Of a DNA stretch of 64,000 nucleotides, positions 11,758-24,761 are shown in pieces. The stretch covers positions 25,022,001-25,086,000 of the forward strand of contig CM077597.1 of assembly GCA_039654915.1 (NCBI GenBank), in the 5' to 3' direction. The notes beneath the pieces are model-generated. The model searched no databases. It worked only from the letters and a program-made list of their open reading frames with translations, and had not been told where the DNA came from. This DNA comes from Aquilaria yunnanensis (lineage: Eukaryota; Streptophyta; Magnoliopsida; Malvales; Thymelaeaceae). The translations under genes were made by a program, and so were the position numbers. Position 1 is the stretch's first letter. Every line of letters starts with the position of its first letter.

Positions 11758-13163
11758 TGTTGTGCCCAAAAGCCAATCATAAGATGATTGTATTTTTGCA
11801 TATTGAGTCATGATATTTTATTAAGGCATTAATCCAGCAATTATGTTTGTTGTTTTATTTTCTGCATAACGTAATAAACATAATTGTAACCCTAGAATAA
11901 TGATATTCTTAAATGTTCCTGGTCTAGTATTATTGTGGAAAGGGTTACAATAATACATAACGACTAGCATATGTAGAGACTAATATGAGATATGTAGTCT
12001 ACATATAGGTACAAGTTGGAGAACTTGTTACTGGACCGACCCACCATGAGAATGCTACATGGATCGTTATAAGAGTGCCATAAGTGATTCTTATAGTGAT
12101 CATGGTATATGTAGTCCTTTGACCTAAGGTCATCAAAGTTCCCTGCAAGTGAATCACAGACTTTGATACTTCCCATTGTTGCTCATAACTGAGTGAACTT
12201 GAAGGAGGTCATTGGATATGTCACATATCATGTGGAGGGTTTTGTATGATCAAGATAGGATTTGTCCCTCCTATGTAACGGGAGTGATATCTTCGGGCCC
12301 CTTAATAGAGTAAGACTTAAAAAATGCATGGTCATGCTCAGAAGAGTTAATATATGATATCAATGTCATCAGTTTAAGTTAGTCTACTCGGTAATCAAGA
12401 AACCAAAGATTGGGCTATACAAGAATGACACATTCCATGTCTCGTGCTTAGTCTTGATATTTTGGACAAAGGGACAATGGCATATATGTGTAATGATCAT
12501 AAAGGTTTAGTCAAATCACAGACAATCTTGTCACTTGGGTAGCAATGATGTGTTCCTAGACACCACTCATTGCTTATGATCATAAATGTGATTTATGATC
12601 ATTACCAACGTGGTAAGAGCCTATTGGGTCGCACACATAAAGCTATTTGGATTATTAGAGTGCATGGGCTACCTATTTGGGTTATGATTTTATAATAATT
12701 TTGTATTAATAAAGGGTCCAAAAGTTTAGCCATTATTAAGCCCAAAATTAAAGCTTAATTGGATTAGGGCTTTGAAACCCATTAGGCCTAGAAGTTGAGT
12801 CTCACTATAAATACAACTTTTAGTGAAAAATTCGCAGCCTTGCCCTAGCCTCCCAAAAAGGATAGCCACACTCTTCTTTTGCAATTCCTTGGAGGACGCA
12901 AGCTAGCACTGCAAATACAAGAGAAATGCATCTACTGGGACATGGTGGAAGTGTGGTGATCCCGAGAGGCTTATATGGATACCATAGATAGCTTGAACAC
13001 GTCAACTGTTCAGGTTTTGTGATTCAACTCTACAGTTGGATGAGAGATCTTAACCGAAATTAGGTATGAAAAATTTCGAACACCCGGTTTACCCCATTTC
13101 ACTTGGATCCTGGAGGGTTTCAGTTAAATTTCGCTACACTTGTTTGGCTCTTGAAATCCTACA
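11758..13163 (+). mobile_element. Solo LTR of a Ty1/copia element
   Basis: The sequence starts TGTTGTGCCCAAAAGCC and ends ...ACA. It contains 'gaccgacccaccatgagaat', 'cctattgggtcgcacacata' and a TATA box ('cactataaatac', about 12801-12812), all in plus orientation and typical of a common plant copia LTR. It splits the integrase zinc finger of the minus-strand Tat pol: protein similarity resumes on both sides. There is no primer site or internal region, so it is a solo LTR. The right end could be at 13138 or 13163, and the flanking pentamers (attac/atctc) match only partly. Confidence 0.65.
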
Positions 13164-15380
13164 ATCTCATGGCTTTTTGGGCTAAGGTGTTGCCACTGAT
13201 ATGTGCTCCACAATATCCCTAGTGAATCTATTGAAGAACGTGATGCCCCTCAAGCAAACTTAGGCATCATTGTAGAAGGGAAGTGAACCCCCTTCTATAT
13301 AACTCCTTCCTATAATAAGGAAATGTCTTGCCCAAATCTTGAATTTCCTTTTTTTTTTTGTAGGAGTTCTCTTCAACGTGCCCTTCTTGAGGTAAATTTT
13401 GATTGGCTCCCTACAATCACCTGTGGGTGCTATAGCTTGTATCAAATGGGCTGAGGGCTCTATAAGTATTTCTGTTATGACCTCTTCCTGTCCCTTTGAA
13501 AGGGTGTCAGACGTAGTATTTTGGCTCTTGGGGATCTTCTAAACCTACACAAGGTCAAACATCTTCATTAGCTCTTTTGCTATCTTAAGGTATTTGCCAA
13601 AAGTAAGCTCTTTTGCTACTACTATTCCCGTAACTTGATTCACTATTAATTAAAAGTCATTAAATGTCTGTATACTCTACAGCCCCACTCGACCAGCCAT
13701 CTGCAGCCTGCAAATAGGGCTTTATATCCTACAATGTTATTAGTTACAGGGAAGTAGAATATGATCCTAAGTATGGCCTCTAAGTTGAGCGGGTCATTAA
13801 GTACAATGCCTACTCCTTGGCATTTAGGACTCGACGCCCCATCCACGTACATTTCATGGATAGGTGTCTTATCTTGCTACTCCTGGTTTTTTATGCTTGG
13901 CTTCATCTTGGCCATAAAATCTACATAAGCTTGTGCCTTATTAGTTTTTTAGGGCTCATAGTGGATGCCATACTCCCCTAATTCAATGCATCATTTAGTA
14001 AGTCTACCAAAATTGTCTGGCTTCTGTAAGATATCCTATAAGGGTAATTTCATTCTGACGGTTTTATGATCAGTCTGGAAGTATGGTCATAATTTTTTAG
14101 AGGCCATGATAAGGGCCAAAACTGCTTTATGAAGTGTAGGATATCTAGGCTTGGCCCCCTAGAGGGTCCGATTGACATAGTATACTAGCAATTTTTCCAT
14201 TCAATTTTCTTTGATGAGGACAACATTGATGGAGCCTTTAGTGACAGCTAGATAGACCATAAAGGGCTCACCAGGCTTTAATTCTTTTAACATAGAAAGG
14301 TGTCGCAAATATTTCTTTCTCTGTCGGAATGCTTCATGACATTCATCCGTCCACTCAAAGGTAGTTTCTTTCTTTAATATTTGAAAGAACGGCTTACATC
14401 TATCACCAAATCGTGAGATGAACCATCCTAGCATGGTTAGCCTCCCAGCTAGTTTCTAAACATTCTTATTATTATGAGGATCAGGCATCATGAGGATGGC
14501 CTTGATCTTATCATGATTGCCATTGATTCCCCTCTTGGAGGCCATGTAACCAAGGAATTTACCAGCACCAACGCCGAAGGTTCACTGATTAGGATTCAAT
14601 TTCATGTTATATTGACGCATCCTCTAAAAGGTTTACCAAAGGCCATCAAGATGTTGGTTTATGGCTTTGCTTTTGACAATTATGCCATCCACAGAGGCCT
14701 CCATGTTTCTCCCTATCTAGTCTATGAAAACATGGCTCATCAGCTTCTGGTAGGTGGCCCACTGTTTTTTAGGTCGAATGACATTCGTTGGTAGCAATGG
14801 AAGGCCCCGCCGGTTGTAAAAGGCATTTTTCTTCATCTTCAGGGTGCATGTGGATTTGGTGGTAGCCATTGAAAGCATCCAGAAATGATAGCATTTTGAA
14901 TTTAGATGTTGTGTTAACCAATTGATCTATAGATGCTAAAGGGTGCGGATCTTTTGGGAAGCGTCGTTGAGATTGGTATAGTATAGTCGACACATATGTG
15001 CCAGTTTCTATTTTCCTTTTTCGCCAACATGACATTGGCAACCATTCGGGGTATCACAATTCCTGAATGATTTTGACTTTCAGTAGTCTTTTTACTTCTC
15101 CCTGGACAAAATCTCATTTCTCCAGTGCCATCTTACATTTTTTCTGTTGTACTAGTTTGGCAAAGGGGTCCAATTACAAGCTATGGGTAACAATTTCTAG
15201 GTCTATTCTTAGCACCTCTCCAGGGGACCAAGCAAGGACATCTACATTTTCTTTAAGAAATTGAATGAACATCAATCTTACCTCAAATGAGAGGTCTTTG
15301 CCAATCTTGATCACCCTTCTAAGGGCTACCTCTATCAGCTCTATATCCCCGGGAAAAGCCATGCTATCCTCATTTTCTTG
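13164..15380 (-). pseudogene. Tat-type Ty3/gypsy RT and RNase H, 5' part of pol
   Basis: Reading leftward from 15362: RT N-terminal linker ('NVDVLAWSPGEVLRIDLEIV'), RT fingers ('SFLDAFNGYHQIHMHPEDEE'), and the catalytic region near 14684-14695, where YVDD has become SVDG. RNase H follows: 'FQILKKETTFEWTDECHEAF' near 14380, then 'MYVDGASSPKCQGVGIV' at 13852 leftward. The start of the integrase zinc finger ('HISGNTLAQKAM') ends at the solo-LTR junction. Multiple frameshifts and stops occur. Protease and gag are missing because the copia element abuts near 15400. Confidence 0.8.
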
Positions 15381-15530
15381 GAAGGCCTTTTTTGTGCCTT
15401 TTGGACTCCATTAGTTCGATGGCATCTTATCTAGGCCTTTGTACATCATTCATTATAAAATGTCATAAAAATTACACAAATCAAATGTGTACTTAAAACA
15501 AAGTAATAGAGTAATTACACATGACTCCCA

Positions 15531-18500
15531 TTAACCAAGTGCATCAAAGCACTCTACTAATCCCATATTATTAACACAGCCCCTAAAAATTTTAGGGTGA
15601 AGTCCCTCGGTTAGAGGATCAGCAATCATATACTTAATCCCAATGTGCTCTATCATAACTTCACCTTTTCTTATTTGCTCCTTAACAGTCAAATAAATTG
15701 ACTTTTAAATGCTGTACCCCAAAAATACTTCTATTTTCTTGCAAAACAGTACTGCTGCAAGATTATCACAATATAGTCGAATGGGCTTAGCAATGGAATC
15801 TACAATAGACATCTCAGTGATGAGATTCTACAACCAAACAACTTGTGTGGAAGCTCCAAAACATGCTATGTACTCAGCATGCATGGTAGAGGAGGTCACA
15901 AGTGTCTGTTTGACACTTTTCAATGAAACTCCACCACTTACCAATATGAAAATGTACCTTGATGTAGACTTTCTATCATCTTTGCAGCTGGTACAGTTAG
16001 AATCAGAATAACTAACTAGCTCAAGATTCTTAACCCTTCTATGGGTCAACATGTAGTTTTTAGTTCCCTTTAAGTATCTCAGGACTTTCTTTGCATCAAC
16101 CCAATGGTCACGCCCAGGATTTGACAAGTATCATCCTAGGAGACCAACTGCAAATGATGTCCGGTCTAGTGCAAACCTGAGCATACATCAGGCTCCCAAC
16201 AGCACTAGCATATGGCACTTCCCTTATTGATTCTTTCTTACTATCATTCCTAGGACATTGTGCCAAAACAAGTTTTCACCCTAAAAAATTGACACATTCC
16301 AAGGTTTACAATCTTTCATATTGAATCACTTTATTCTGCGTTTAATGTATGATTTTTTAGAGATACCCAATAAGTTTCGAGATCTGTCCCTATGGATTTC
16401 GATTCCAAGAATAAAAGATGCTTCACCAAGATCCTTCATGTCAAATTGCCTGGACAAAAACTGCTTAACCACATGCAGCATGCCTAGGTCATTAGTTGCG
16501 AGCAAAATATCATCCACATAAAGGGCTGAAAAGATAATTTGGCTCCCACTGATCTTGTGATATACGCATCTACCTACTTGATTTTCCACAAAACCAAATG
16601 AGGTGATCACCTCATCAAACTGTAGGTAACATTGCTGGGAAGTTTGCTTCAAACCATAAATAGACTTTAACAGTCTACATACCATAAGATCTTTACAAGC
16701 TACCTTAAAGCCTTTAGGTTGTTCCATATAGACTTTTTCTTTTAGGTTCCCATTTAGAAATTTGGTTTTAATATCCATCTGGTGTAACCAAAAGTCATAA
16801 TGACTCGAAAAATTTAGCTTCCTTAAAAGTCACTCAAAAAATGACTCTAAGTCATAATGAGCTACAAGTGCCATAATGACTCAAAAAAAAAGTCTTTAGA
16901 TGATACAGGAGAAAACAAATCAACGTAGTTAATTCTTTCTCTTTAAGTGTACCCTTTGGCAACTAGTCTAGCTTTAAACCTCTCAATTTTTCCATTAGGA
17001 TCCTTTTTTAGTCTTAAACACCCATTTGTTACCAATGGGTTTATAGCACTTACGTAGCTTCACAAGCTCCCACACTTGATTTTGTTGCATAGATTGCATT
17101 TTATACGTCATTGCATCCCACCATAGATCCTTTTTAGGACTAGATACAGCTTCCTTAAAAGTCATTAGATCAATTACATGACCGTTGTCATAATCACTCT
17201 TACCAAGATAGACCACATAATTAAAAGATATAGCAGACTTCCTCTCCTTAGTACACCGTCTAAGTGGAACCTCTACCACTATATCCTATGCCAAAGGAAC
17301 CGTCCTAACCAATGGTTGCAAAGGTTCTTACTTCATTGGATCAAACATAGTTAAGGGATCCATGGTCTATTGTTGTATAGTTAGAGGAACATAGATGATG
17401 CTAGCTTGTATATCCTTCTCTATGGTCTTAGAGCCATCACTTTCATCAGCCACATCGTGCTCCAAAAATTTAGCTATTTGTGATTCCACAATTCTAGAAC
17501 CTCCATCTCTACGATAGAATCTATATCCTTTAGAATGTTCAGGGTAACTGAAAAAATAACAATGAGTAGAGCGAGGTTGCAATTTGTTTTCCTTCGTATC
17601 ATACAATCTCACTTCAGCAGGACAACCTTAAACTCAAAAATGGTTCAAGCTAGGTTCCCTACCAGTCCACAACTCAAATGGTGACTTTTGCACTAACTTA
17701 CTAGGTACTTGATTGAGGATATATAAGGTCGTCTTGATAGACTCACCCCAAAGAAAGTCAGGAAAATTTGTCCTACTTTGCATGTTCCACATCATATCCA
17801 TTAAGGTGCAATTTCGCCTTTCAACCATACCATTTTGCTTAGGACTACCTGACATAGTTAACTGAGCTACTATTCCACAACTTTCTAAGTATCTAGAAAA
17901 TGGACCCTTAATTTGTCGACTATCCCCATGTTTTTCATAATACTCACCTCCTCGATCAAGTCTCACAATCTCGATAACTTTTCCTAACTGTTTCTCGACT
18001 TCAGTCTTAAAGATCTTGAACTTGTCAAGAGTTTTAGATTTTTCCTTAATCAAGTACAAGTAACCGTAACAGGAATAGTCATCAATAAAAGTGGTAAAAT
18101 ATTTAGAGTTACAAACTGTATGTTAGTACGGTCCACTAATATCAGTGTAAATCACTTCTAAGAGATCCGAGCTACGTGTAGCTCCCTTTCTCTTAATCTT
18201 AATCAACTTGCCTCTACAACAATCAACACATGTATTTAGGTCATTGAAGTCAATAGTAGGTAGGATGTTTACCTTTATTAACCTTTCTACACTTTCCCTA
18301 GAGATGTGGCCAAGCCATTTATGCCACAACATGGACAATTTTTTCTTTATAAGAAGCCTTTTAGTAATAACCATCTCAGCATTATGTGAGGTAGCATAGA
18401 TTTTATTTGGAGTCAAACACAGTCTATATAGGCCAGAGGAAAAAGAACAACTAGTAACATGCTTTAAGTCAAAGAGTAATTTAATAAAACCATCCTTATT

Positions 18501-19765
18501 CTCAAAACCACAACCATCCTTGTCCAACATCGAAACTGAGACCAAATTCCATCTAAAAGACGATACATAGAATGTGTTATTCAAAATAAGTCTAAATACA
18601 GTATCTAAATTTAGACACACAACTCCTATGAACCCCATGTCCACCTTTTCATTACTGCCAACAATGAGTCTTGACTCCTTTTTATTTGGTTTCCTCTTAC
18701 TTATGAACCCCTGTAAACTAAAAGCAACATGAGTAGTTGCTCCGCTATCTAGCCACCAGCAACTGGATGGGGCCAAGCCAAATTGGATTCATGTAAAATA
18801 CGAGCCAAAGAGTCATTTCCTTGATGCCCATTCTTAGCTGACCAAGCTTTAAATTTAGAACAATCTTTTTTAAAATGACCTTTTTTCCTGCAAAAGAAAC
18901 ATTTCTTTTGTTTCTTCTCAATCACTGCATTTGGATTCTTAGGAGCATTAGAATTAGGCTTCTTACCCTTCTTCTTGTTATGTTTACCTGATACAAACAA
19001 GGCAGTTTGGGACTTGTCTTTCTTAAGCTTCTCCTTTTTAGAGACACACTTGGTAATTAGGTTATTGACTGCCCAAACCTTGTCTTGAAAGTTATAAGTA
19101 GTGACAAGAAGCCCATGCTCCACAGGAAGGGTATTCAACACTTGATGCACAATACATGCATCAAGGATGATAATGTTAAGCGCTTTAAGTCAACTTTGAA
19201 TGTGGACCATCTTAATGATGTACTCCCTAACACACTTACTCCGTCATACTTCATGGAGTAAAGTTCCTTTAGGAGTACCTATCTCAACATTAGAGGACAT
19301 TCTATACCTGTAGGACACAACATCAAGGAAATCATTGGCTACATTAGTTTTGGAAAGACCACTAAGCAGGTGTTCAGGAATGGGCCTTTTAATCGAGAGA
19401 TAACATATGCAGTTTGATTTCTCCCAAGCTGTATAAGCCCTCTTCTCCTCATCATTACTCGTGGTAGTAAGATATGCTGGCTTACTAATGATCATGGCTA
19501 GATTCACATTTGCCACCTCAAGAGCAAATTCTACATCTTGCTTCCACTTTATGAAGTTAGAGCCAGTCAGCAACGAAATAGTAACCAAGTTGTTGTTAAC
19601 AGAAAAGGTGACTGAAAAGATCAAGCAAATGCAAGCATCAATTATTTGTAAGGCAACCATGATACTTAAAACCACAAATAGTATCCACATTGAGAATTCA
19701 AGCACATCACTATAAAAACACCTCTGGGTAGAATTCATAGCATGCAATCTCAAATTCTCACACAT
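15531..19765 (-). pseudogene. Ty1/copia gag-pol polyprotein, decayed
   Basis: Reading leftward: gag with 'LLTGSNFIKWKQDVEFALEV' (19244-19765); a CCHC zinc knuckle 'CFFCRKKGHFKKDC' (near 18880); protease 'WWLDSGATTH' (18776 leftward); the GAG-pre-integrase motif 'LWHKWLGHIS'; integrase core with 'VRLDRGGEYY' and 'QNGMVERRN' (17634-18059). Then RT with 'MDIKTKFLNGNLKEKVYMEQ' and 'ALYVDDILLATND' (16326-16778), and RNase H with 'LVSYSDSNCTSCKDDRKSTS' (15828-16127). The order gag-PR-IN-RT-RH is that of Ty1/copia. The frame ends in 'NNMGLVECFDALG' with a stop at 15531-15533. At least seven frame breaks make it inactive, although several catalytic motifs survive. No 3' LTR follows: Tat sequence starts near 15400. 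Confidence 0.9.
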
Positions 19766-21078
19766 AATAACGATTCAAGGAACTTTTCCTATCCTCACCA
19801 ATCTACCACCTTGGGTGTATAGACAACTTAGACAAGTCAATCCTCCATCATATGTCATATGTGTCTCAGCTCTAAACTTCATGCATAGTAAACACCTTTG
19901 GGAAAAATAATCATGCACTCAATCCAGAAACATCCCTAGTCATGCGAGAACGAAATTTTACAAGACCCATCAAATTGACCACTTTGGTAGCAAGAATTCA
20001 ATGAAGCTCATAAAACCCTCCCACAACAGGATATTCCTTATGTTACGTTTCCAATTAACGGCAATCAGGGGGCTCAATTTCAATTTTCAAATGACTTTAC
20101 TGAATGGGAAAATTAATTCACTTAAATTTCTCTATAGTCATATGTTGTTGTATTTATTGACGCCTTTTGATCTATTTTAAAATTATTTATCATGCATATT
20201 CACTTTAATTTATCTTTATGAGGCACCATGATTATATGTGTCTCTTCAATTAAAGTGAATTTAACCTTTATTGTAGGAAAATAAATTTTAGTCTGGCTTT
20301 AATTAAAGGTTTGGGGTCACTTTTATGAAATCAGCAGCTTTAGGGTTCATTTTAGGGTTCATTATGAAAGTCCAGGGACCGAATTACATAAAGAAGAAAA
20401 ATCTAATGACCAACAAATAATTACAGCAAGCATTTAGGACCAAAAATCCAAAAACAAGACTTAAGTCCTAACTCATCAGAAAGATTAATCTTAGGGGACT
20501 GCGCTGTCAGTATACCAAAAGTAAAGGAAAGGCCAATCTCAAGTCGACTTCTCCGATTCGTCCCTGAAACTTTCGAATCCCAAACTATTTCAAGTGCTTA
20601 ATTTAAAGAAATTTCTTACTGATTTCAACCAAAAACCATAGGTATGCATATCCGTTCGCCAGCCTTTGATTTTGCTATGATAGACAGCAATAAAAACCTT
20701 CAAGAAGTAATTTAGAAACCAACCCATGGCGGCCCAAAGCAGCTGTTTCTTAACCGACAGCCATGTTCACAGCTAGGCATCGTTTGTGTAAGGTGGCCAT
20801 GGCAACATCATTGGTCGCAGATCCCGATGCGATCAACTGTTATCATTGCTCGTCTCCGACGCCTCGACATGCCACCAATTTTTTTTCTTTAACTCAGATC
20901 CGTTTCTTATTTGTTTTAATTCAAAATAGATTTCATTAATCAAAACAAAGGCAGAAACAGACAACAAAGGGATTGAACACCATGCTTCGGACCCAAAAAA
21001 AGGAGATCAAAATTCAATTTCATCCGAAATCTCAATTTACTAATTTAATTACTTATGTATTCTATAATCATATAAGAG
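19766..21078 (-). other. 5' leader of the copia element, possibly with an insertion
   Basis: The distance from the primer site to gag is about 1.3 kb, longer than usual for copia leaders. A GC-richer patch at 20725-20880 and a block at 20320-20480 with an internal repeat ('agggttcatt' twice) look different from their surroundings and may be inserted DNA. No coding function is visible. Confidence 0.4.
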
Positions 21079-21090
21079 ACTCTGATACTA
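21079..21090 (-). other. Copia primer binding site
   Basis: On the minus strand this reads TAGTATCAGAGT. It differs from the initiator-methionine tRNA-type site TGGTATCAGAGC by two transition-type changes. It lies 2 bp from the TG end of the adjoining LTR. Confidence 0.7.
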
Positions 21091-21092
21091 CA

Positions 21093-22320
21093 TGTTAATT
21101 TTTCTAGCCTATCAAGATTATGCATGAGAGCATAGAATACTAAATTAAATTGAAACAAATAAAAAATCTGATCTAATTTAGGTTTCATCGATGAACGTAG
21201 CGAAAATAAGATCGATGAATACAAAGGTCTTTTCTCTTATTCCAGTTGGCGGTTCTTCCAATGAGTAGAAAAATTTTGCCTTAATCACCTTAGCAAAGAG
21301 AAGAACCTACCTCTTTATTTAGATAGAAGTTCATGGGCATACCCATTATTAGCCATATGGACTCTATTAGCCTACATTTAAATAAACTCACATCTTTTAT
21401 CATAATTGCAGTCACTAGCTAATCTTTAGATCAATTACCATATGAGTCGGGTATGTTTCATTTAATCAGTTTCAATTCTTAATTTGATCAAGTAAAATAC
21501 ATACAATTAATATAACCCACATATAAGAAAATTCCGACATGAACCTACTCCCCAACTAAACTGCATGCTACCTTGTCACCGAAAAAACAACTTCCTGTTA
21601 AATCTTAGACTAGCCAAGCCAAATCCACTTTGCCTAGTAATTCTCTCTTCAGATGCTGTAATTTCCATAAGAAATGAGCTCCAAGAGGTCAACTATGAAG
21701 AACATTTTCAGAATCAAGCCATCAGGAGATCAGCCTGACAACTAAATACTTCCATGCAATCAATGAGAATTAATTCCATGTTGACCCTACAACTTCCAAT
21801 TGTGTCCAATTATCATCTCGCGCTTTTCTCTTCGGTTCACCTAATTCCCAGATTCAATTTTAAATGAATTTTATTCCAAAATACAATTAAGCCCTCTAAG
21901 TTTTGCCAATTGGGTCCTCCACGGCTTCTTTATTTACAGATAAGTCAGCTGATTCAAAGTCGGTCCACAAATTGCATAACTTCTTTGCAATTCAGCCTTC
22001 GGCAATTCAAAACTTTCAACAATTCCATAATTATTAAGTTTAATAAGAAACTATAGATTCCTCGCTCATTAAGCCATTTATTTTATTTAGAAAAGTGTAA
22101 CTAAATCACCTTAAATTTCTGTCAATACATAATCATTTAATATGTACAAACTTTAAAGTTAGACCCTAAGGTGATTTAACAAACAGGAGTAAAAAAGCCA
22201 AAATTGATAATCAAACTACAAGTTGTAACTAAATAATTAGTAACAAAAATCTAGTAAAATATATAATTATATATATATTATATGAAAATTGATAAATAAA
22301 TGTTCATTTTCTTTTAGCTA
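21093..22320 (-). repeat. 5' LTR of the copia element, outer boundary unresolved
   Basis: The inner end is fixed by the primer site: on the plus strand the LTR begins TGTTAATTTTTC at 21093. The outer end was not identified because there is no 3' LTR to compare. It must stop before about 22330, where plus-strand chromovirus-like sequence begins. Confidence 0.4.
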
Positions 22321-22329
22321 ATTTTGTTT

Positions 22330-22425
22330 TGTCATTTTTCGAACACTTTGTGATGGGAATCTAGCAAGCTCAAAGGATCCACTAAAGGTTGCAATTCCAT
22401 CAATGACACTAACGAGGACCTGAGA
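22330..22425 (+). pseudogene. Chromovirus C-terminal fragment, left half
   Basis: Together with 27597-27737 this forms one reading direction containing 'MTLTRT' - stop - 'ELQEELQGLIRGLF'. That resembles the conserved tail ('TRSR.K.LQE') often found just upstream of the 3' LTR in plant chromoviruses. The element at 22426-27591 inserted inside it, duplicating TGAGA. The assignment depends on a short motif. Confidence 0.4.
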
Positions 22426-24748
22426 TGTCACGCCCCAAAATCCATCATAAAAGTTCTAGGACGAAGACACATTGCAAATTTAAAAAAATAAAATTTTCTC
22501 GAATATGCAAGGCTAAAAATATTTCAAATAAATCCAAATAAAAATAAATTATCCAATCTTATTACTTGATATTTAATATTGAGTGGCAGAACAACTATAA
22601 CTTAAAATCTTATACATAATATCTCTAACTTAAAAGTGTCTATCACATCTCACTTTAGTGTTATCTCAAACCTTGAGCTCTTGTAGTCACTCCCCAACAA
22701 GCTAACCTTGTGTTTTTTGCTTTTTGCATGAATGGGAAAAAAGGGGTTAAGCACAAATAGCAAATAAGCAATGGGATGTCCACCATCTATAAAACATGAA
22801 AACAATTTATATAACATATATAACATAGAGATCAAGTACAAAACAATCTTACTGAAAATATGCTAAACCCAATATTAATTAGAAAGTATAATAAACATAT
22901 AAATATGTTAAAATATTCATTTGTAGGAAAGTCATACTTATAAAAATCAAAAAGTCACATAAGTGCTAGAAACAAATACAATTAACTTTATCCTAAAATA
23001 TGATAAAACAAATGTGAAATTCATATTTGAAATCATTAGTCAAAACAGAGCAGTTTAAAACAGATAACAAAACATAGTATTTCTTAACATAGCAAGTTGG
23101 GCGATCACTATGATTATACTTTAACTGTTATAGTACGCCATACCAGAATAATTATATTTAACTGTTATAGTACGCTATATCAAAATAACTATACTTAACC
23201 ACTGTAGTATGTCATTAACTGACTAAGAATCGCGTTCTATGGAGTGCCCATAATGACATGTCCTAAAAACAATGCACTACAAATCATATTTACATAATAC
23301 GCTGTAAAAAGGGCCATGAACTACACTTTCCCAGTAGCCGGGTGTAGAACCAACACCCACTAAAATATAGCGAAAACATACATATTTGTATTCATATTCA
23401 TAAACTTTTAGAATCTAATGATCCACAAAAATTATAAAATCATATTACTGTGAAAACATAAGTAAAACATGCTTGATCCCAAAATCATTAAAAACACAAC
23501 TTACACACATAGAAAAATAAATAATACATATGCAATTATTTCCAATATATTTAAAGAACAAAAATTTAGAATAAAATTTCAAGTACTAAAGGTTAAATCA
23601 AGAGATGAAGTCCAACGATCAAAATTTTCATACTTTAAAACCAAACCTTCATAGAATTAGAATTCAATATAATTCAATACATTAAAATCAATAAAGTAGA
23701 TAGAAAAATAATAATTTAAGTTTAGAATATGGTGGAAGGCCACTTACCTCAAATTGCAACTTTCAAACTCCTAAAAAAAATGTTTTAGTTATCTAAAATA
23801 ATTGTACAAAAGTCTATGTCAAAGTCCAACTAATTTAAGAAATAACCTAAAATTATTCTTCATCAGTGGCCTAAACAAATATTTTTGAAAATAAGGACTT
23901 TCTGAACCCGTGTTCAAAGCCCAGGATCAATACTGTCAATAACGTGAATCTCTTTTTCAGCCCTAAGCTTGTAGTGACCAAATTGTAACATGTTTAACCG
24001 TAGGACCTTGATTCACTCGTCTTCAAACACTAGGGAACTACATTGTTGTTAACCCAATTTTTGGCCATAGCGTGAAATCTTCGTCTCCTTCGTTCGGAAC
24101 CTCCTGTAAAATGCGATTCTCTCCAATACCAAGATAAAACTTTAACAATCTTATTCTTAGTTCATTCTAAACAATTCCAAAAATCAATTATCTCTTTCAA
24201 TCTCTAAAACCTATTAAAATCCTACCCAAAATAATTTTATTTTTTCTTAAATTTACACGAACATCTTTGACATAGATATACAAGCGAATATTAAATTATA
24301 ACTTACGAAACTTATTATTTTGAAGAAAAAAATCCCAAACTTGGTCTTAATCTTCAATCATTATTTCTTTTCCTTGCTCAAAAAGAACCATAACGGTTTA
24401 AAAGTAGAAAACTAAACGCTATTTTCTTTTTTCCACAATGGTATATATATATGTTAACCCTCTCCTATTATATTTTGAACTCTTTCTGTCTTTTTTCTCT
24501 TTTTTATTTTTCCCACATACGTTCTCCCCTTATATTTTTTTTACTTGTTTTCATAACTTTTGTTTTATATCTTTCGGATCTTTACACCCTAGGTCCTTTC
24601 ATTATCTTTTCTCTTTTAGATTTTTCTTTTTTAATTTTTTTCTTCTTTTTTTTTTTCCATTCAATGCTTTCTTTTTTTCTTTTTTTAACTTGGTGCTTAT
24701 ACAATTAACCTAAACAACCTATATTAATAAAATTTTGGAGTTGCTACA
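22426..24748 (-). repeat. 3' LTR of the non-autonomous chromovirus element
   Basis: About 2.32 kb. In minus orientation it begins TGTAGCAACTCC just after the polypurine tract and ends GGGGCGTGACA. A likely TATA box ('tatatatatac' on the minus strand) lies at about 24440-24452, roughly 300 bp into the LTR. A three-unit, 37-bp minisatellite lies at about 23120-23225. Confidence 0.85.
23120..23225. repeat. 37-bp minisatellite in the LTR, left copy
   Basis: Three units start near 23120, 23157 and 23194, each containing 'taactgttatagtacgc' or a variant. The same array is present in the partner LTR at about 26093-26190, so it predates the insertion. Confidence 0.75.
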
Positions 24749-24761
24749 TCCTTCTGCCCTT
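24749..24761 (-). other. Polypurine tract
   Basis: On the minus strand AAGGGCAGAAGGA immediately precedes the TGTAGC start of the 3' LTR. This is the plus-strand DNA primer site for reverse transcription. Confidence 0.8.

Noticed and set aside
24438..24713. Two overlapping Phe/Leu/Ser-rich ORFs of 85-91 codons
   Set aside because: They arise from a T-rich tract inside an LTR; the partner LTR shows a similar tract with different, shorter frames. No domain.
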